Shown: positions 1 to 8,594, counted from the stretch's first letter. The stretch: 64,000 nt of DNA from CBDBCU01 sp965203435 (GCA_965203435.1 CBDBCU010000003.1:248001-312000), one strand, 5' to 3'. The notes: a model not told the origin generated them from the letters alone. Numbers and translations: made by a program.

Positions 1-1
1 G

Positions 2-721
2 GCGGGAATGTTCGGGGCGCGCACCCTGGGCATGGCGGCCAACCGACTAATCCACGCCAAAGAGGATGCGGCCAATCCCCGCACTGCCGGCCGCCATTTG
101 CCCGGCGGCTTGCTGAAACCCGGGGAAGTGGCGGCCATGGCGATCCTGGGGCTGCTGCTGCTGTTCTATGCGGCGGCCCAATTGAACGGCTTGGTATTGC
201 TGCTGGCCCCTTTCGCCGCCGCCTATGTGGTCTTTTATTCCTATGCCAAGTATTTTACCTGGCTGTGCAACTTTTTCCTGGGCTGGGCTTTGGCGACGGC
301 CCCCACGGCGGCCTGGCTGGGCGTTAGCGGGCAGCCGGCGTGGGAACCCTTTATCCTGAGCCTGGCCGTAGCTTGGTGGGCCGGCGGTTTTGACATCATT
401 TATGCCTGCACCGACTACGATTTTGACCGGCGGTACGGCATCCATTCCGTTCCGGGGAAAATCGGCATCGCCGCCGCCCTGGCCTTGGCCCGGCTGATGC
501 ACCTGGGGGCGGCGGTAGCGCTGCTGGTTATCGGCTTGTGGCTGGAACTGGCTTGGCCCTACTATATCGGCTGGGCTATCGCCGTGCTGCTGCTGATTTA
601 CGAAAATAGCTTAGTAAAGCCGGACGACTTGTCCCGGGTGGGCCTAGCCTTTTTCCGGGTCAACGGCTATATTTCGGTGCAGTTGCTGGCTTTCACCATC
701 CTGGCCCTGGCGGTTTCGTGA
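2..721 (+). CDS. UbiA-family prenyltransferase (5' end outside window)
   Basis: Integral membrane prenyltransferase that joins a polyprenyl chain to an aromatic acid in quinone synthesis. The reading frame is open to the window edge, so the first few dozen residues are missing (about 240 aa seen; the family is usually near 290). The first Asp-rich motif is NRLIHAKEDAANPRT and the second is DYDFDRRYGIHSVP. Several hydrophobic helices follow each motif. UbiX and UbiE/MenG lie 1.7 and 2.3 kb downstream on the same strand, which suggests a menaquinone role (MqnP-like in the futalosine route, or UbiA-like). The exact aromatic substrate cannot be read from the sequence. Confidence 0.85.
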   Translation, partial: AGMFGARTLGMAANRLIHAKEDAANPRTAGRHLPGGLLKPGEVAAMAILGLLLLFYAAAQLNGLVLLLAPFAAAYVVFYSYAKYFTWLCNFFLGWALATAPTAAWLGVSGQPAWEPFILSLAVAWWAGGFDIIYACTDYDFDRRYGIHSVPGKIGIAAALALARLMHLGAAVALLVIGLWLELAWPYYIGWAIAVLLLIYENSLVKPDDLSRVGLAFFRVNGYISVQLLAFTILALAVS

Positions 722-738
722 TGATAGATTTTGCCGGT

Positions 739-798
739 CGGTCAACCCAATCCGGGCTATTCGGTCAACCCAATCCGATCTATTCGGTCAATTTGGGT
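739..798 (+). repeat. Three direct repeats, 23-bp period
   Basis: CGGTCAACCCAATCC occurs at 739-753 and 762-776, and a diverged third copy (CGGTCAATTTGGGT) starts at 785. The spacing is exactly 23 bp twice, about two helical turns. The array lies between the prenyltransferase stop and the next gene start at 897. It may be a binding-site array or a slipped duplication; no other function is visible. Confidence 0.6.
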
Positions 799-896
799 AA
801 ATTGCGGTAACGCCGCCGTAATAGTTGCCGCTTATGCTAAGGCCCCTCGGCCAAGGAAATGGCGGCGGTACTGGATGGTTCAGGGAGGGCAACGGT

Positions 897-2099
897 ATGG
901 CGGTGGTCAAGGCATTGGGCGGGTTCTTGATTCCGGCGGCGGCGGTGGTTGTTGCCCTTAGCATCGCCCTGGTGCTGACGGCGGTAGCCCAAGCGCGGTC
1001 TGAAGTAGTCGCTGCGCCGGCGGCGGAATGTCAAACCGCCGGCGTTGTCCCCGACAGCGTGGAAATCATTTCCGACAGCAACTGGGCGGGCGCGGTATCC
1101 GGGCATACCATCCGATTTCAGCTTTGCCCCTATCCGGAGCCTCCGGCGGCTACTGGAGATAAGGCCGGCCCGCCGGCTTATCCCGACGGTATCAGCCTGC
1201 TGTGGCAGGGGTTTTATCTGCCGCAGCCGGAGGAAAAGGGAATCGTCTTGACGGCGCCCGGGGCCGGCAAATCCTGGCCGGCCGCCGCGCCCTATAGCTC
1301 GCGTCTCTGTTACGCCACCTTGCAGGGAGAGGGAGTATCGGTAAAGTTTGCCGATGGAGACGGCCTGAATGCGCTGATCCCGGCGGCCGCCCGGAATACC
1401 CCCTTGACCCTGCAATTTGCCATCCCCGAGGCGGCGGGAATGATCAATCCCCTTTTCCCCGACCCTTATCCATGGCGGATCACCCCGCACTACGACCAGG
1501 GCGATTATGGGTACGCCTATACCGCGACGGTTGAGATGCCGATTTTCGCGCCGCCGCTGGGCGTGGATGCAAGTATAAGCCTGTCCGCCAGTTCCGGCCC
1601 TCCGGGAACTACAGTAACCGTAGCCGGCTACGGTTTCCCGCCGCTTTCCCCGGTGCAAAGCGTTCTAGTGGACGACGGGCTGGATGTTGCCCCGGATAAC
1701 CCGGTGGACACCAACGCCCAGGGACAATTTCGGCTGGACATTACCTTTCCGGGGTTGGTGGGTACCGTCTGGCATACCCTTCAAGTGCAAGTGGCCGGCG
1801 TCTCCGCCACCACCCCCATTGTGATAATTGGGCACACTATACCCGCGGCCGATACTTTAGCGGCCGACGCCTTTCAGAACTTGGGCGATAACTTCGTCCG
1901 CGTTTTCCACTTCGACCACAACTATGGCTGGGAGTTCTATGACCCGCAGGTTCCTGAGGCTAGTACCCTGCGGTCTATGCGAGATTCCGGGTGCTACTGG
2001 CTGCTGGTAAAGGAGCCGACGGAAGTGTTTATTAACCGCAAAATCCGCAACTTGACCTGCTGGCCCGAGGGCAAGTGCTGGAACTTTATCGTATGGTAG
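897..2099 (+). CDS. Secreted protein with IPT-like domain and C-terminal Trp-rich module
   Basis: Predicted exported protein of 400 aa. The ATG at 897 follows an AGGGAGGG ribosome site; an upstream in-frame ATG at 825 lacks one. Residues about 5-30 form a hydrophobic signal or anchor segment, followed by an Ala-rich stretch. Around residues 220-310 is an immunoglobulin/IPT-like unit beginning SGPPGTTVTVAGYGF. The last 70 residues (from NFVRVFHFDHNYGWEFYDP to the terminal WNFIVW) form a small module that I associate with secreted Chloroflexota proteins. No catalytic motif is seen. It interrupts the quinone genes and probably has an unrelated surface role. Confidence 0.65.
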   Translation: MAVVKALGGFLIPAAAVVVALSIALVLTAVAQARSEVVAAPAAECQTAGVVPDSVEIISDSNWAGAVSGHTIRFQLCPYPEPPAATGDKAGPPAYPDGISLLWQGFYLPQPEEKGIVLTAPGAGKSWPAAAPYSSRLCYATLQGEGVSVKFADGDGLNALIPAAARNTPLTLQFAIPEAAGMINPLFPDPYPWRITPHYDQGDYGYAYTATVEMPIFAPPLGVDASISLSASSGPPGTTVTVAGYGFPPLSPVQSVLVDDGLDVAPDNPVDTNAQGQFRLDITFPGLVGTVWHTLQVQVAGVSATTPIVIIGHTIPAADTLAADAFQNLGDNFVRVFHFDHNYGWEFYDPQVPEASTLRSMRDSGCYWLLVKEPTEVFINRKIRNLTCWPEGKCWNFIVW

Positions 2100-2184
2100 C
2101 AATCCCGCCCGGTTCAGGGATGACGCGGTTTCTGCCAAGGCCGGGCCGGCGGCGGTTTGACAAAACAGCTAAGGAGGTGGTTAG

Positions 2185-2349
2185 ATGGGTTTGCCGCAGC
2201 AAAATTATGACGGTCAAGACGCGGACGGGGAAAATCAGCAGGGGCGCATTTCCGCCGCTGGGCTGATTCCGATTGAACCGGCGGGGCGGAGGGGGTATTC
2301 TCAACCCGGGTTGGAGGGACTGAATCCAGATTTGCCGGAGCCCGAGTAG
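2185..2349 (+). CDS. Small hypothetical protein (54 aa)
   Basis: A short open frame with a perfect AAGGAGGT Shine-Dalgarno 7-8 nt before the ATG. The product is hydrophilic, rich in Gln, Asn, Gly and Pro, begins MGLPQQNYDGQDADGEN and ends LNPDLPEPE. It has no signal peptide, membrane segment or recognised domain. The strong ribosome site is the main reason to believe it. It sits between the secreted protein and ubiX on the same strand. Confidence 0.45.
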   Translation: MGLPQQNYDGQDADGENQQGRISAAGLIPIEPAGRRGYSQPGLEGLNPDLPEPE

Positions 2350-2418
2350 AGACCGGGAGCCAATAAGAATCCTCTGCGATTTCCCGCCGTGTTAAGGCAG
2401 TTTTCCTTGGTCTAATTT

Positions 2419-3066
2419 ATGCCAGCCTATGTTGAGAATACCGATGTCCCGGCCCCTACCCCGGCCGCCGCCGTCAAGCCGATTATCGTAGGCATTTCCG
2501 GGGCCAGCGGCGCTATCCTGGCCCGCAGCGTGGTCGAGGAACTGCTGCGGCGGGAAGTACCTACTATTGCGGTCTGCACCAACGCCGCCCGGCTGGTCTG
2601 GCCCGAGGAACTGGAAGTATCCTTTAACGAAACCCTGGCCGAATGGCGGGAAAATCCCCATTTCCGCTACTATCCCCTCGGCGATTTGCGGGCGGCCATT
2701 GCCAGCGGCACCTACGCCACCGCCGGAATGGTCATCGTCCCGTGCAGTATGAACAGCATCGCCGCCCTGGCGCACGGCTTGTCGCCCAACTTGCTGCTGC
2801 GGGCCGCCGATGTGTGCCTGAAAGAGGGGCGCAAACTGGTGCTGGTACCCCGGGAAACGCCGCTCCACGCCATTCATCTGGAAAATATGCTGACCCTGGC
2901 CCGGGCCGGGGCGGTAATCCTGCCGCCGGAGCCGGCTTTCTACCTGAAACCCCAAGGGGTTGAGGATATTGCCCGCTTTGTGACGCAGCGGATTTTGACC
3001 GCCCTGGGCGTGGTGGAGCAGCTGCCGCCGGATTTGCAGTATCGGGAAAGGGAGACGCAGGATTAG
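2419..3066 (+). CDS. ubiX: Flavin prenyltransferase UbiX
   Basis: Makes prenylated FMN, the cofactor of UbiD-type decarboxylases used in quinone synthesis. The flavoprotein fold starts with IIVGISGASGAILARSVVEEL near residue 22. The PCSMNSIAALAHGLSPNLLLRAADVCLKE block and the LVPRETPLHAIHLENM block are typical of the family. At 215 aa it is slightly longer than usual because of an N-terminal extension of about 20 residues, so the start may lie a little downstream. The stop codon is immediately followed by the ubiE start, indicating cotranscription. No UbiD partner lies in the window; it may be upstream of the prenyltransferase. Confidence 0.92.
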   Translation: MPAYVENTDVPAPTPAAAVKPIIVGISGASGAILARSVVEELLRREVPTIAVCTNAARLVWPEELEVSFNETLAEWRENPHFRYYPLGDLRAAIASGTYATAGMVIVPCSMNSIAALAHGLSPNLLLRAADVCLKEGRKLVLVPRETPLHAIHLENMLTLARAGAVILPPEPAFYLKPQGVEDIARFVTQRILTALGVVEQLPPDLQYRERETQD

Positions 3067-3792
3067 ATGGCGCAGCTGCGCGGCGATGCCCGGCAAACCT
3101 ATGTGGCCGACCTGTTCGCCCGCATTGCCGGCCGCTATGACCTGATGAACTCCCTGATGACCGGCGGGATGCATCACCGCTGGAAGCGCCATACCGCCCG
3201 CCTGGCCGCCGCCGGCTTGACCGGCCCGGCCCTGGATATTGCCACCGGCACCGGGGATTTGGCCCTGGCCCTGGCCCGCCAGCCGGGAATTGACCGGGCC
3301 ATTGGGATTGACCTGCTACTACCGATGATTGCCCGGGGGCAGGCTAAATTGCGGGCCCAGCCGGCCGCCGGCCCGGTCGCTTTTCTGGTGGGGGATGCTT
3401 TGCAGCTGCCCTTTGCCGATGGCAGTTTTGCCTGCGCCACGGCCGGATTCAGCCTGCGGAATATGCCCGACCTGCCGCAAGCTATAGCCGAAATGGCCCG
3501 GGTCGTGCGGCCCGGCGGCCGGATAGCCACTCTGGAACTGACGCCGCTGGACGGCCGCAGTCTGAAAAGCCGCCTGTTCCGCCCCTACTTTCACGGCATC
3601 GTCCCCCTCATCGGGCAACTGGTCGCCGGCGACCGCGCCGCCTACACCTACCTGCCGCAATCGGTGGACTATTTCCTGCAAGCCGACCGCCTCGCCGACC
3701 TGTTCCAAGCCAGCGGCCTGGCCGCCGTAGGCTACCAAAAGCTGGGGTTCGGCGCGGTAGCCGTGCATTGGGGGGTAAAGGGGTGGGGGTAG
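3067..3792 (+). CDS. ubiE: Demethylmenaquinone/ubiquinone C-methyltransferase
   Basis: S-adenosylmethionine-dependent C-methylation of the quinone ring, normally the last step of menaquinone synthesis. The N-terminus YVADLFARIAGRYDLMNSLMTGGMHHRWK is a hallmark of UbiE/MenG. The SAM motif ALDIATGTGDLALALA follows near residue 57, then GDALQLPFADGSFACATAGF and the LRNMPDLPQAIAEMARVVRPGG block. Length 241 aa is normal. It abuts ubiX without a gap. In a bacterium of this type the likely substrate is demethylmenaquinone, so menG would also be a fitting symbol. Confidence 0.92.
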   Translation: MAQLRGDARQTYVADLFARIAGRYDLMNSLMTGGMHHRWKRHTARLAAAGLTGPALDIATGTGDLALALARQPGIDRAIGIDLLLPMIARGQAKLRAQPAAGPVAFLVGDALQLPFADGSFACATAGFSLRNMPDLPQAIAEMARVVRPGGRIATLELTPLDGRSLKSRLFRPYFHGIVPLIGQLVAGDRAAYTYLPQSVDYFLQADRLADLFQASGLAAVGYQKLGFGAVAVHWGVKGWG

Positions 3793-3812
3793 GGCGGCGG
3801 GATGGCGATTTA

Positions 3813-3843
3813 TTTTGGACAATGACGCGGTCAATGTCCAAAA
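3813..3843. promoter_or_regulatory. 31-bp near-perfect palindrome (operator or hairpin)
   Basis: Arms TTTTGGACA (3813-3821) and TGTCCAAAA (3835-3843) enclose TGAC-GCG-GTCA, giving a 31-bp palindrome with one mismatched pair. It lies 20 bp after the ubiE stop and 170 bp before the nuclease-gene promoter. It could act as a terminator-like hairpin, although no T-run follows, or as an operator. A related site follows at 3874. Confidence 0.5.
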
Positions 3844-3873
3844 TCGGTTACATCTGCATCGTATCTGAAAATA

Positions 3874-3900
3874 ATGGACAGTCAACCGGTCATTGTCCAT
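3874..3900. promoter_or_regulatory. Second, related palindrome
   Basis: ATGGACA (3874-3880) and TGTCCAT (3894-3900) flank a centre containing ACCGGT. The TGGACA/TGTCCA arms match those of the 3813 site, and the two centres are about 59 bp apart. A pair of like palindromes upstream of a defence-type gene is compatible with cooperative repressor binding; this is inference. Confidence 0.45.
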
Positions 3901-4012
3901 AGCACTGTCCCAAATTACGGGCGACTTGTGGCGCAAAAAATCTCATCACCAACAGGATTTTTCGGGCTGATTCAGGCAATTAGGAGATTTGTAAAAATTC
4001 CACAATTCGGTC

Positions 4013-4041
4013 TTGACAAGCTCGGAAAAGCCTTATATGAT
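4013..4041 (+). promoter_or_regulatory. Near-consensus sigma-70 promoter of the DUF262 gene
   Basis: TTGACA at 4013-4018, a 17-bp spacer, and TATGAT at 4036-4041. Transcription would begin near 4048. This places the earlier in-frame starts (TTG 4013, ATG 4037) inside or before the promoter and supports the ATG at 4073 as the true start. Confidence 0.75.
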
Positions 4042-4072
4042 TTTCCGCAACCTGTGGTCGCGTGAGGGTGCT

Positions 4073-6040
4073 ATGAAAATCATAGACATCATCAACAACA
4101 TTGATAACGGAACGCTGGCGTTGCCGGTGTTTCAGCGGGGCTATGTCTGGAAGCGCCCTCAGGTCAAAGACCTGATGAACTCGTTGTATCGGGGTTTCCC
4201 GGTAGGTTCGTTGCTGACTTGGACCACTACGGGGCAGCAGGTACGGGATAACGGCGCTATCCAAGTAAGTACGACCATGGCCGTCAACCTGTTGCTTGAT
4301 GGGCAACAGCGCATCACCAGCCTGTACGGGGTCATCCGGGGCAAGCAGCCCCGGTTCTTTGACGGCGATGCGAGCGCCTTTGAGGGGTTGTATTTCAACC
4401 TCGAGAGCGAGGACTTCGAGTTCCTTGCGCCGGCCAGGATGCGTAATAACCCGCTGTGGGTCAAAGTGACAGATCTTTTCGATCAGTCCGGCTACAACGG
4501 ATTGATTCAGCGTCTGGTTTCCGACCCGGCACATAGCGCGAACACTCACGCATACTTGGCAAGCGCCACCAAGGTGCAAAACATTCAGAACACCGATTTG
4601 CATATCTTGGAGATTACCGGGGTTGATAAGACTACGGATGTAGTGGTTGACGTGTTCAACCGCATCAATTCCGGTGGTACCACTTTGTCGAAAGGCGACC
4701 TTACTCTTGCCCGCATTGGGTCGCACTGGCCGGAAGCCCGTCCTGAAATGCAGCAACGGCTCGCCAAATGGAGCAGACAAGCCGGCTTCGTCGCACCTTT
4801 GGATTGGCTGTTGCGGTGTATGAACGCCGTCATCACCAACAGCTCCGAGTTTGAGCGGCTGGAACCGGAAAAAGTCGGAGTCGAACACATTCAGGAAGGA
4901 CTTCAAGAGACGGAGAACGCCGTAGACCGTCTGTTAGAAGCCATGCGTAGCCATCTGTTTATGGACACCGACCGCTTGTTTAACAGCAAGCAGGCGTTTC
5001 CGGTAATGGTCCGGTATCTGGTGAATTGCGGCGGCCGGTTCCCGGATCAAGCGACTATGGCGCGGTTGTTTCACTGGTACATCAGCGTCGCCATTTGGGG
5101 GAGGTTTTCCGGCCCTACCGAAACCGTCATTAACCAAGACCTGACCGCGTTGTCGGGTGCGACGGATCCGGTTAACGGACTGTTGCGAAACCTGCGGTTG
5201 AGCCAAGGGGAGCGGGCAATTTCTCCTGAGAACTTTGACCTGAATTACAGCGGGGCAAGGTTCTACCCGTTGCTTTATATAATGACCCGCACTCAGGACG
5301 GTCGGGACTGGGGTACGGGCAACCAGTTGCGTCACCACAGCTTGGGCAGTCACACCAACCTGGAAATGCACCACATATTCCCTAAGGCTTACCTGCGCCG
5401 GAATGGGGTGTCGGCCCGCGATGCGAACAATATGGGCAACATCGCTTTCCAGACGCGGGAGACCAACCGGGAAATTGCCGCCAAACCGCCGGTGGATTAT
5501 ATGCCGGCGGTGGTTGCCAACTGGCCCGGCGCCTTGGAATCGCAATGGATACCCATGGATCGGGAGCTGTGGAAAGTAGAAAACTACCATCAGTTCCTGG
5601 AAGCGCGCCGGCGCTTGTTGGCGGAGTCCGCCAATACTATGCTGGACACCCTGCGGGCTGGGGTCATTCCTCCGGCTAGTATTCCGGCAGAGATCGGGCA
5701 GCAGGCACCTAGTATGCCTGCGACCGCTACCCCCGGCGCTGACTCCGACGACGAAGAGGCCATCTTGGAAAGCGTCAACAACTTCGCCAATGAAAAGGGA
5801 TTGCCCTCTGGCGAGGTTGCCTACGAAGTTTTCGGGGAGGATGGTCAAGAACTTATCGGCGTACTGGATATGGCTTGGCCTGACGGTTTGCAAGTGGGGT
5901 TCAGCAAGCCGGTAGCTCTCTTGATTGACGAGGAAACCTCGGTGATAAAAGCCGCCGGCAACGCCGGATTCCGGGTGTTCACCACCGAGCAAGACTTTCG
6001 CCGTTATGTCGAGCGCGAAATCTTGATCGAATCTGAGTAG
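4073..6040 (+). CDS. GmrSD-like DUF262/HNH nuclease, likely type IV restriction
   Basis: Probable defence nuclease of 655 aa. The ATG at 4073 follows GAGGG and lies about 25 nt after the predicted transcription start. The N-terminal DUF262 domain shows LPVFQRGYVWKRPQV, the hallmark LLLDGQQRITSLYGVI near residue 80, and VFNRINSGGTTLSKGDL. A DUF1524-type HNH block, LEMHHIFPKAYLRRNG with NNMGNIAFQ, lies near residue 435. The last 100 residues (FGEDGQELIGVLDMAWPDGL onward) look like a small endonuclease-fold tail. Enzymes of this family cut modified DNA. It stands alone between ubiE and prfA, has its own promoter, and uses fewer GCC/GGC codons than its neighbours by eye, so acquisition by transfer is plausible. 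Confidence 0.82.
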   Translation: MKIIDIINNIDNGTLALPVFQRGYVWKRPQVKDLMNSLYRGFPVGSLLTWTTTGQQVRDNGAIQVSTTMAVNLLLDGQQRITSLYGVIRGKQPRFFDGDASAFEGLYFNLESEDFEFLAPARMRNNPLWVKVTDLFDQSGYNGLIQRLVSDPAHSANTHAYLASATKVQNIQNTDLHILEITGVDKTTDVVVDVFNRINSGGTTLSKGDLTLARIGSHWPEARPEMQQRLAKWSRQAGFVAPLDWLLRCMNAVITNSSEFERLEPEKVGVEHIQEGLQETENAVDRLLEAMRSHLFMDTDRLFNSKQAFPVMVRYLVNCGGRFPDQATMARLFHWYISVAIWGRFSGPTETVINQDLTALSGATDPVNGLLRNLRLSQGERAISPENFDLNYSGARFYPLLYIMTRTQDGRDWGTGNQLRHHSLGSHTNLEMHHIFPKAYLRRNGVSARDANNMGNIAFQTRETNREIAAKPPVDYMPAVVANWPGALESQWIPMDRELWKVENYHQFLEARRRLLAESANTMLDTLRAGVIPPASIPAEIGQQAPSMPATATPGADSDDEEAILESVNNFANEKGLPSGEVAYEVFGEDGQELIGVLDMAWPDGLQVGFSKPVALLIDEETSVIKAAGNAGFRVFTTEQDFRRYVEREILIESE

Positions 6041-6172
6041 CCGGTGGATAGGGATCCCCGGCTGAGCGTCATTCCGGTCCATCACTGCCATTCCCGCCCC
6101 ACTCCCCCCCCCATCCCGTTTTTAAGCCGGGAATGGAATGTTGCGGAAATTTCGATTTCCCGCTTTTCCCCC

Positions 6173-6199
6173 TTGTTGCCGGCTTTTATTTGGTATAAA
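6173..6199 (+). promoter_or_regulatory. Putative prfA promoter (extended -10)
   Basis: TTGTTG (6173-6178), a 15-bp spacer, then TGG-TATAAA with the -10 at 6194-6199. The TG dinucleotide one base before the hexamer makes an extended -10. It is the best candidate in the 254-bp gap before prfA, which otherwise holds only C-rich sequence and no gene. Confidence 0.45.
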
Positions 6200-6294
6200 C
6201 TTGGGGCGGCGGCGGAAAGGGGATAGCCTGGACCGGGCGGTTTCCCTGGCCCCGTCGTTTTGTCCCCCATTCCGCTCATTGAGAAAGCAGCGTT

Positions 6295-7377
6295 ATGAGT
6301 TCCATATTTGACCGGCTGGACGCCGTCGTCCGCCGCCATCGGGAAATCGAAGAGGCTATGGGCCGGCCCGAAGTGGCGGCCAATTTTGAGCAAATCCAAG
6401 CCCTGGCTAAAGAACGGGCTGGCTTGGAGGAGCTGGTGGAAATCGGCCGGCGGCGGCAAGCCCTGCTCCGGGAACAGGCCGACTTGCGAGCCTTGGTCGC
6501 GGAGGGCGGCGACCCGGAAATCGTCCAAATGGCCCGGGAGGAACTGGAGGGCGTGGCCGCCAAGCTGGAGCGGCTGGCCCAATCCCTGCGGCTGGCTCTG
6601 CTGCCCCAAGACCCCAACGATGCGCGGGATGTCATCGTGGAAGTGCGGGCCGGGGCCGGCGGGCGGGAGGCCGGCCTGTTCGCCGGCGACCTGAGCCGCC
6701 TTTATACCCGCTACGCCCAGCTGCAAAGCTGGAAAGTGGATATTATGGATTCCAATCCGTCGGATTTGGGCGGCTACCACAAGGTAGTCCTGGAGATTCA
6801 GGGCAAGGGGGCTTTCAGTCGGCTCAAGCATGAGCGCGGCGTCCACCGGGTGCAGCGGGTGCCGGAAACCGAGGCCCAGGGCCGCATCCACACTTCCACC
6901 GCCACCGTGGCCGTGCTGCCGCAAGCCGACGAGGTCGAGGTCAAGGTCAATCCGGAGGAATTGAGGATTGACATTTTCCACGCCGGCGGGCATGGCGGGC
7001 AGAATGTCAACAAGGTAGCCACCGCCGTCCGCATCGTCCATGAACCCACCGGCTTGGTCGTTACCTGCCAGGACGAGCGTTCCCAGCACAAGAATCGGCA
7101 AAAGGCGATGGCGATGCTGCGGGCGCGCCTGTTCGCCGCCGAGCAGGAACGCCACGACGCCGAAATTTCCCAGAATCGCCGGGCGCAAGTCGGCTCGGCG
7201 GAACGCTCGGAGAAAATCCGCACCTACAACTACCCCCAGGATCGCATTACCGACCACCGCATCGCCGCCAGTTTCCACGGCGTCCCCCGGGTAATGGGCG
7301 GTGAAGGCTTGGGCGAAATCCTCGAATCCCTGATTGCCTGGGAACAGGCTAAACTGCTGGAAGGGGTGGCGGCCTGA
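6295..7377 (+). CDS. prfA: Peptide chain release factor 1
   Basis: Recognises UAA and UAG stop codons on the ribosome and triggers peptide release. The RF1-type tripeptide appears as PET within VQRVPETEAQGRIHTS, and the catalytic GGQ is in HAGGHGGQNVNKVATAVR near residue 230. Length 360 aa is normal for RF1, as is the N-terminal coiled region (residues 10-100). prmC, which methylates the GGQ glutamine, follows 18 nt later, a common arrangement. UGA is read by RF2, not RF1, so this gene does not compete at the in-frame UGA described at 11244. Confidence 0.96.
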   Translation: MSSIFDRLDAVVRRHREIEEAMGRPEVAANFEQIQALAKERAGLEELVEIGRRRQALLREQADLRALVAEGGDPEIVQMAREELEGVAAKLERLAQSLRLALLPQDPNDARDVIVEVRAGAGGREAGLFAGDLSRLYTRYAQLQSWKVDIMDSNPSDLGGYHKVVLEIQGKGAFSRLKHERGVHRVQRVPETEAQGRIHTSTATVAVLPQADEVEVKVNPEELRIDIFHAGGHGGQNVNKVATAVRIVHEPTGLVVTCQDERSQHKNRQKAMAMLRARLFAAEQERHDAEISQNRRAQVGSAERSEKIRTYNYPQDRITDHRIAASFHGVPRVMGGEGLGEILESLIAWEQAKLLEGVAA

Positions 7378-7395
7378 CCGGCCGGCCCGTCCGCT

Positions 7396-8265
7396 ATGGC
7401 AATTCTGCGCGAAGTAGTTCAGCAGACCCACCGCACTCTGGAAGCGTGCCACATTCCGGACGCCCGCCTGGAGGCCGAGGTGATGCTGATGTATGCGCTG
7501 CGGATGCAGCGGCATGACCTTTTTGCCCAGCAGGAAATGGAAGTTTCCGGGCCGCAGGAGCAGGCTCTGGCTCAAATTATGGCGCGGCGGCTGCAACGGG
7601 AGCCGCTGGCCTACATCCTGCAATACAAAGAGTTCTACGGCATCAACCTGCTGGTGAACTCGGATGTATTGATCCCCCGCCCGGAAACCGAGGGCCTGGT
7701 GGAACACGCCCTCTTTATGGCCCTGATGGGAATGGAAACCCCGGAACTGGTCATTGCCGATGTAGGCACGGGAACCGGGGCCATTGCCATCAACCTAGCT
7801 CTGCATTTGCCGGCCGCCCGCATTTATGCCCTGGATAACGCCGACGCCGTGCTGAATGTGGCCGCTTACAACATCCGCGCCCATAATGTGGGCGACCGGG
7901 TGGCTTTGGGCAAGGGGGATTTGCTGGCGCCGCTGCCAGAGCCGGCGGATTTGATCCTGGCAAACCTGCCCTACCTTCCCACCGACCGCCTGCCCGCTTT
8001 GCAGCCGGAAGTGCGCTGGGAGCCGGCGGCCGCCCTGGACGGCGGCCCGGATGGGTTGGATTTAATCCGCCGCCTGCTGCAGCAAGCCCAAGATCCGGAC
8101 AAGCTCAAGGAACATGGGATAATCCTGCTGGAACTGGATCCGGAGCAGGTTCCCGCGATTCGGGAAGTAGCGGCCCGGCTGTTCCCGGCGGCGGAAACTT
8201 CGGTAGAGCCGGACTTGGCCCGCCGCGACCGCATATTCATCATCAACCAGGGCTTGGGCCAATAG
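7396..8265 (+). CDS. prmC: Release factor glutamine methyltransferase
   Basis: Methylates the glutamine of the GGQ motif in release factors, using SAM. The N-terminal helical domain is followed by VLIPRPETEGLVEHAL, the SAM motif VIADVGTGTGAIAINLA near residue 120, and the catalytic loop ANLPYLPTDRL near residue 195. That loop reads NLPY where most PrmC proteins have NPPY; the change keeps Asn and Tyr. The C-terminal block ALDGGPDGLDLIRRLL is typical. Length 289 aa is normal. It is coupled to prfA. Confidence 0.94.
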   Translation: MAILREVVQQTHRTLEACHIPDARLEAEVMLMYALRMQRHDLFAQQEMEVSGPQEQALAQIMARRLQREPLAYILQYKEFYGINLLVNSDVLIPRPETEGLVEHALFMALMGMETPELVIADVGTGTGAIAINLALHLPAARIYALDNADAVLNVAAYNIRAHNVGDRVALGKGDLLAPLPEPADLILANLPYLPTDRLPALQPEVRWEPAAALDGGPDGLDLIRRLLQQAQDPDKLKEHGIILLELDPEQVPAIREVAARLFPAAETSVEPDLARRDRIFIINQGLGQ

Positions 8266-8292
8266 CAGCCCGCAATCAAGGGGGCGCTGACT

Positions 8293-8547
8293 ATGGAAAT
8301 AAACTTGCCGCCGGAAGTGATGGACATCATCGACCGGAATATCGCATCCGGGCAATACCATTCGCCCACCGAGGTTATAGTCCAGGCCCTGTGGCTGCTG
8401 GACGGCTGGCACGATTCGGAAGCGGAACGGCTGGCCAAGCTGCGCCAAGCGGTGCAGCAAGGCTTGGCAGGGCCTTTCACGCCGGGCGCGGAAGTCAAGG
8501 CCGGGTTGCGGGCCAAATCCGCCGCGCAACCGGCCGGACAGGATTAA
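8293..8547 (+). CDS. ParD-like antitoxin, copy 1 of 4
   Basis: An 84-aa ribbon-helix-helix-type protein beginning MEINLPPEVMDIIDRNIASG, the pattern of ParD/CopG antitoxins (N-terminal DNA-binding strand, helix, then SPTEVIVQALWLLD). It starts 27 nt after prmC behind a G-rich ribosome site. It is the most diverged of the four copies in its first helix. No toxin gene follows directly. It may be an orphan antitoxin or a regulator. Confidence 0.7.
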   Translation: MEINLPPEVMDIIDRNIASGQYHSPTEVIVQALWLLDGWHDSEAERLAKLRQAVQQGLAGPFTPGAEVKAGLRAKSAAQPAGQD

Positions 8548-8594
8548 CCGGTAAGATGGCATAATCCGGCAACTTTAGACAGGGGGCGCAATCT

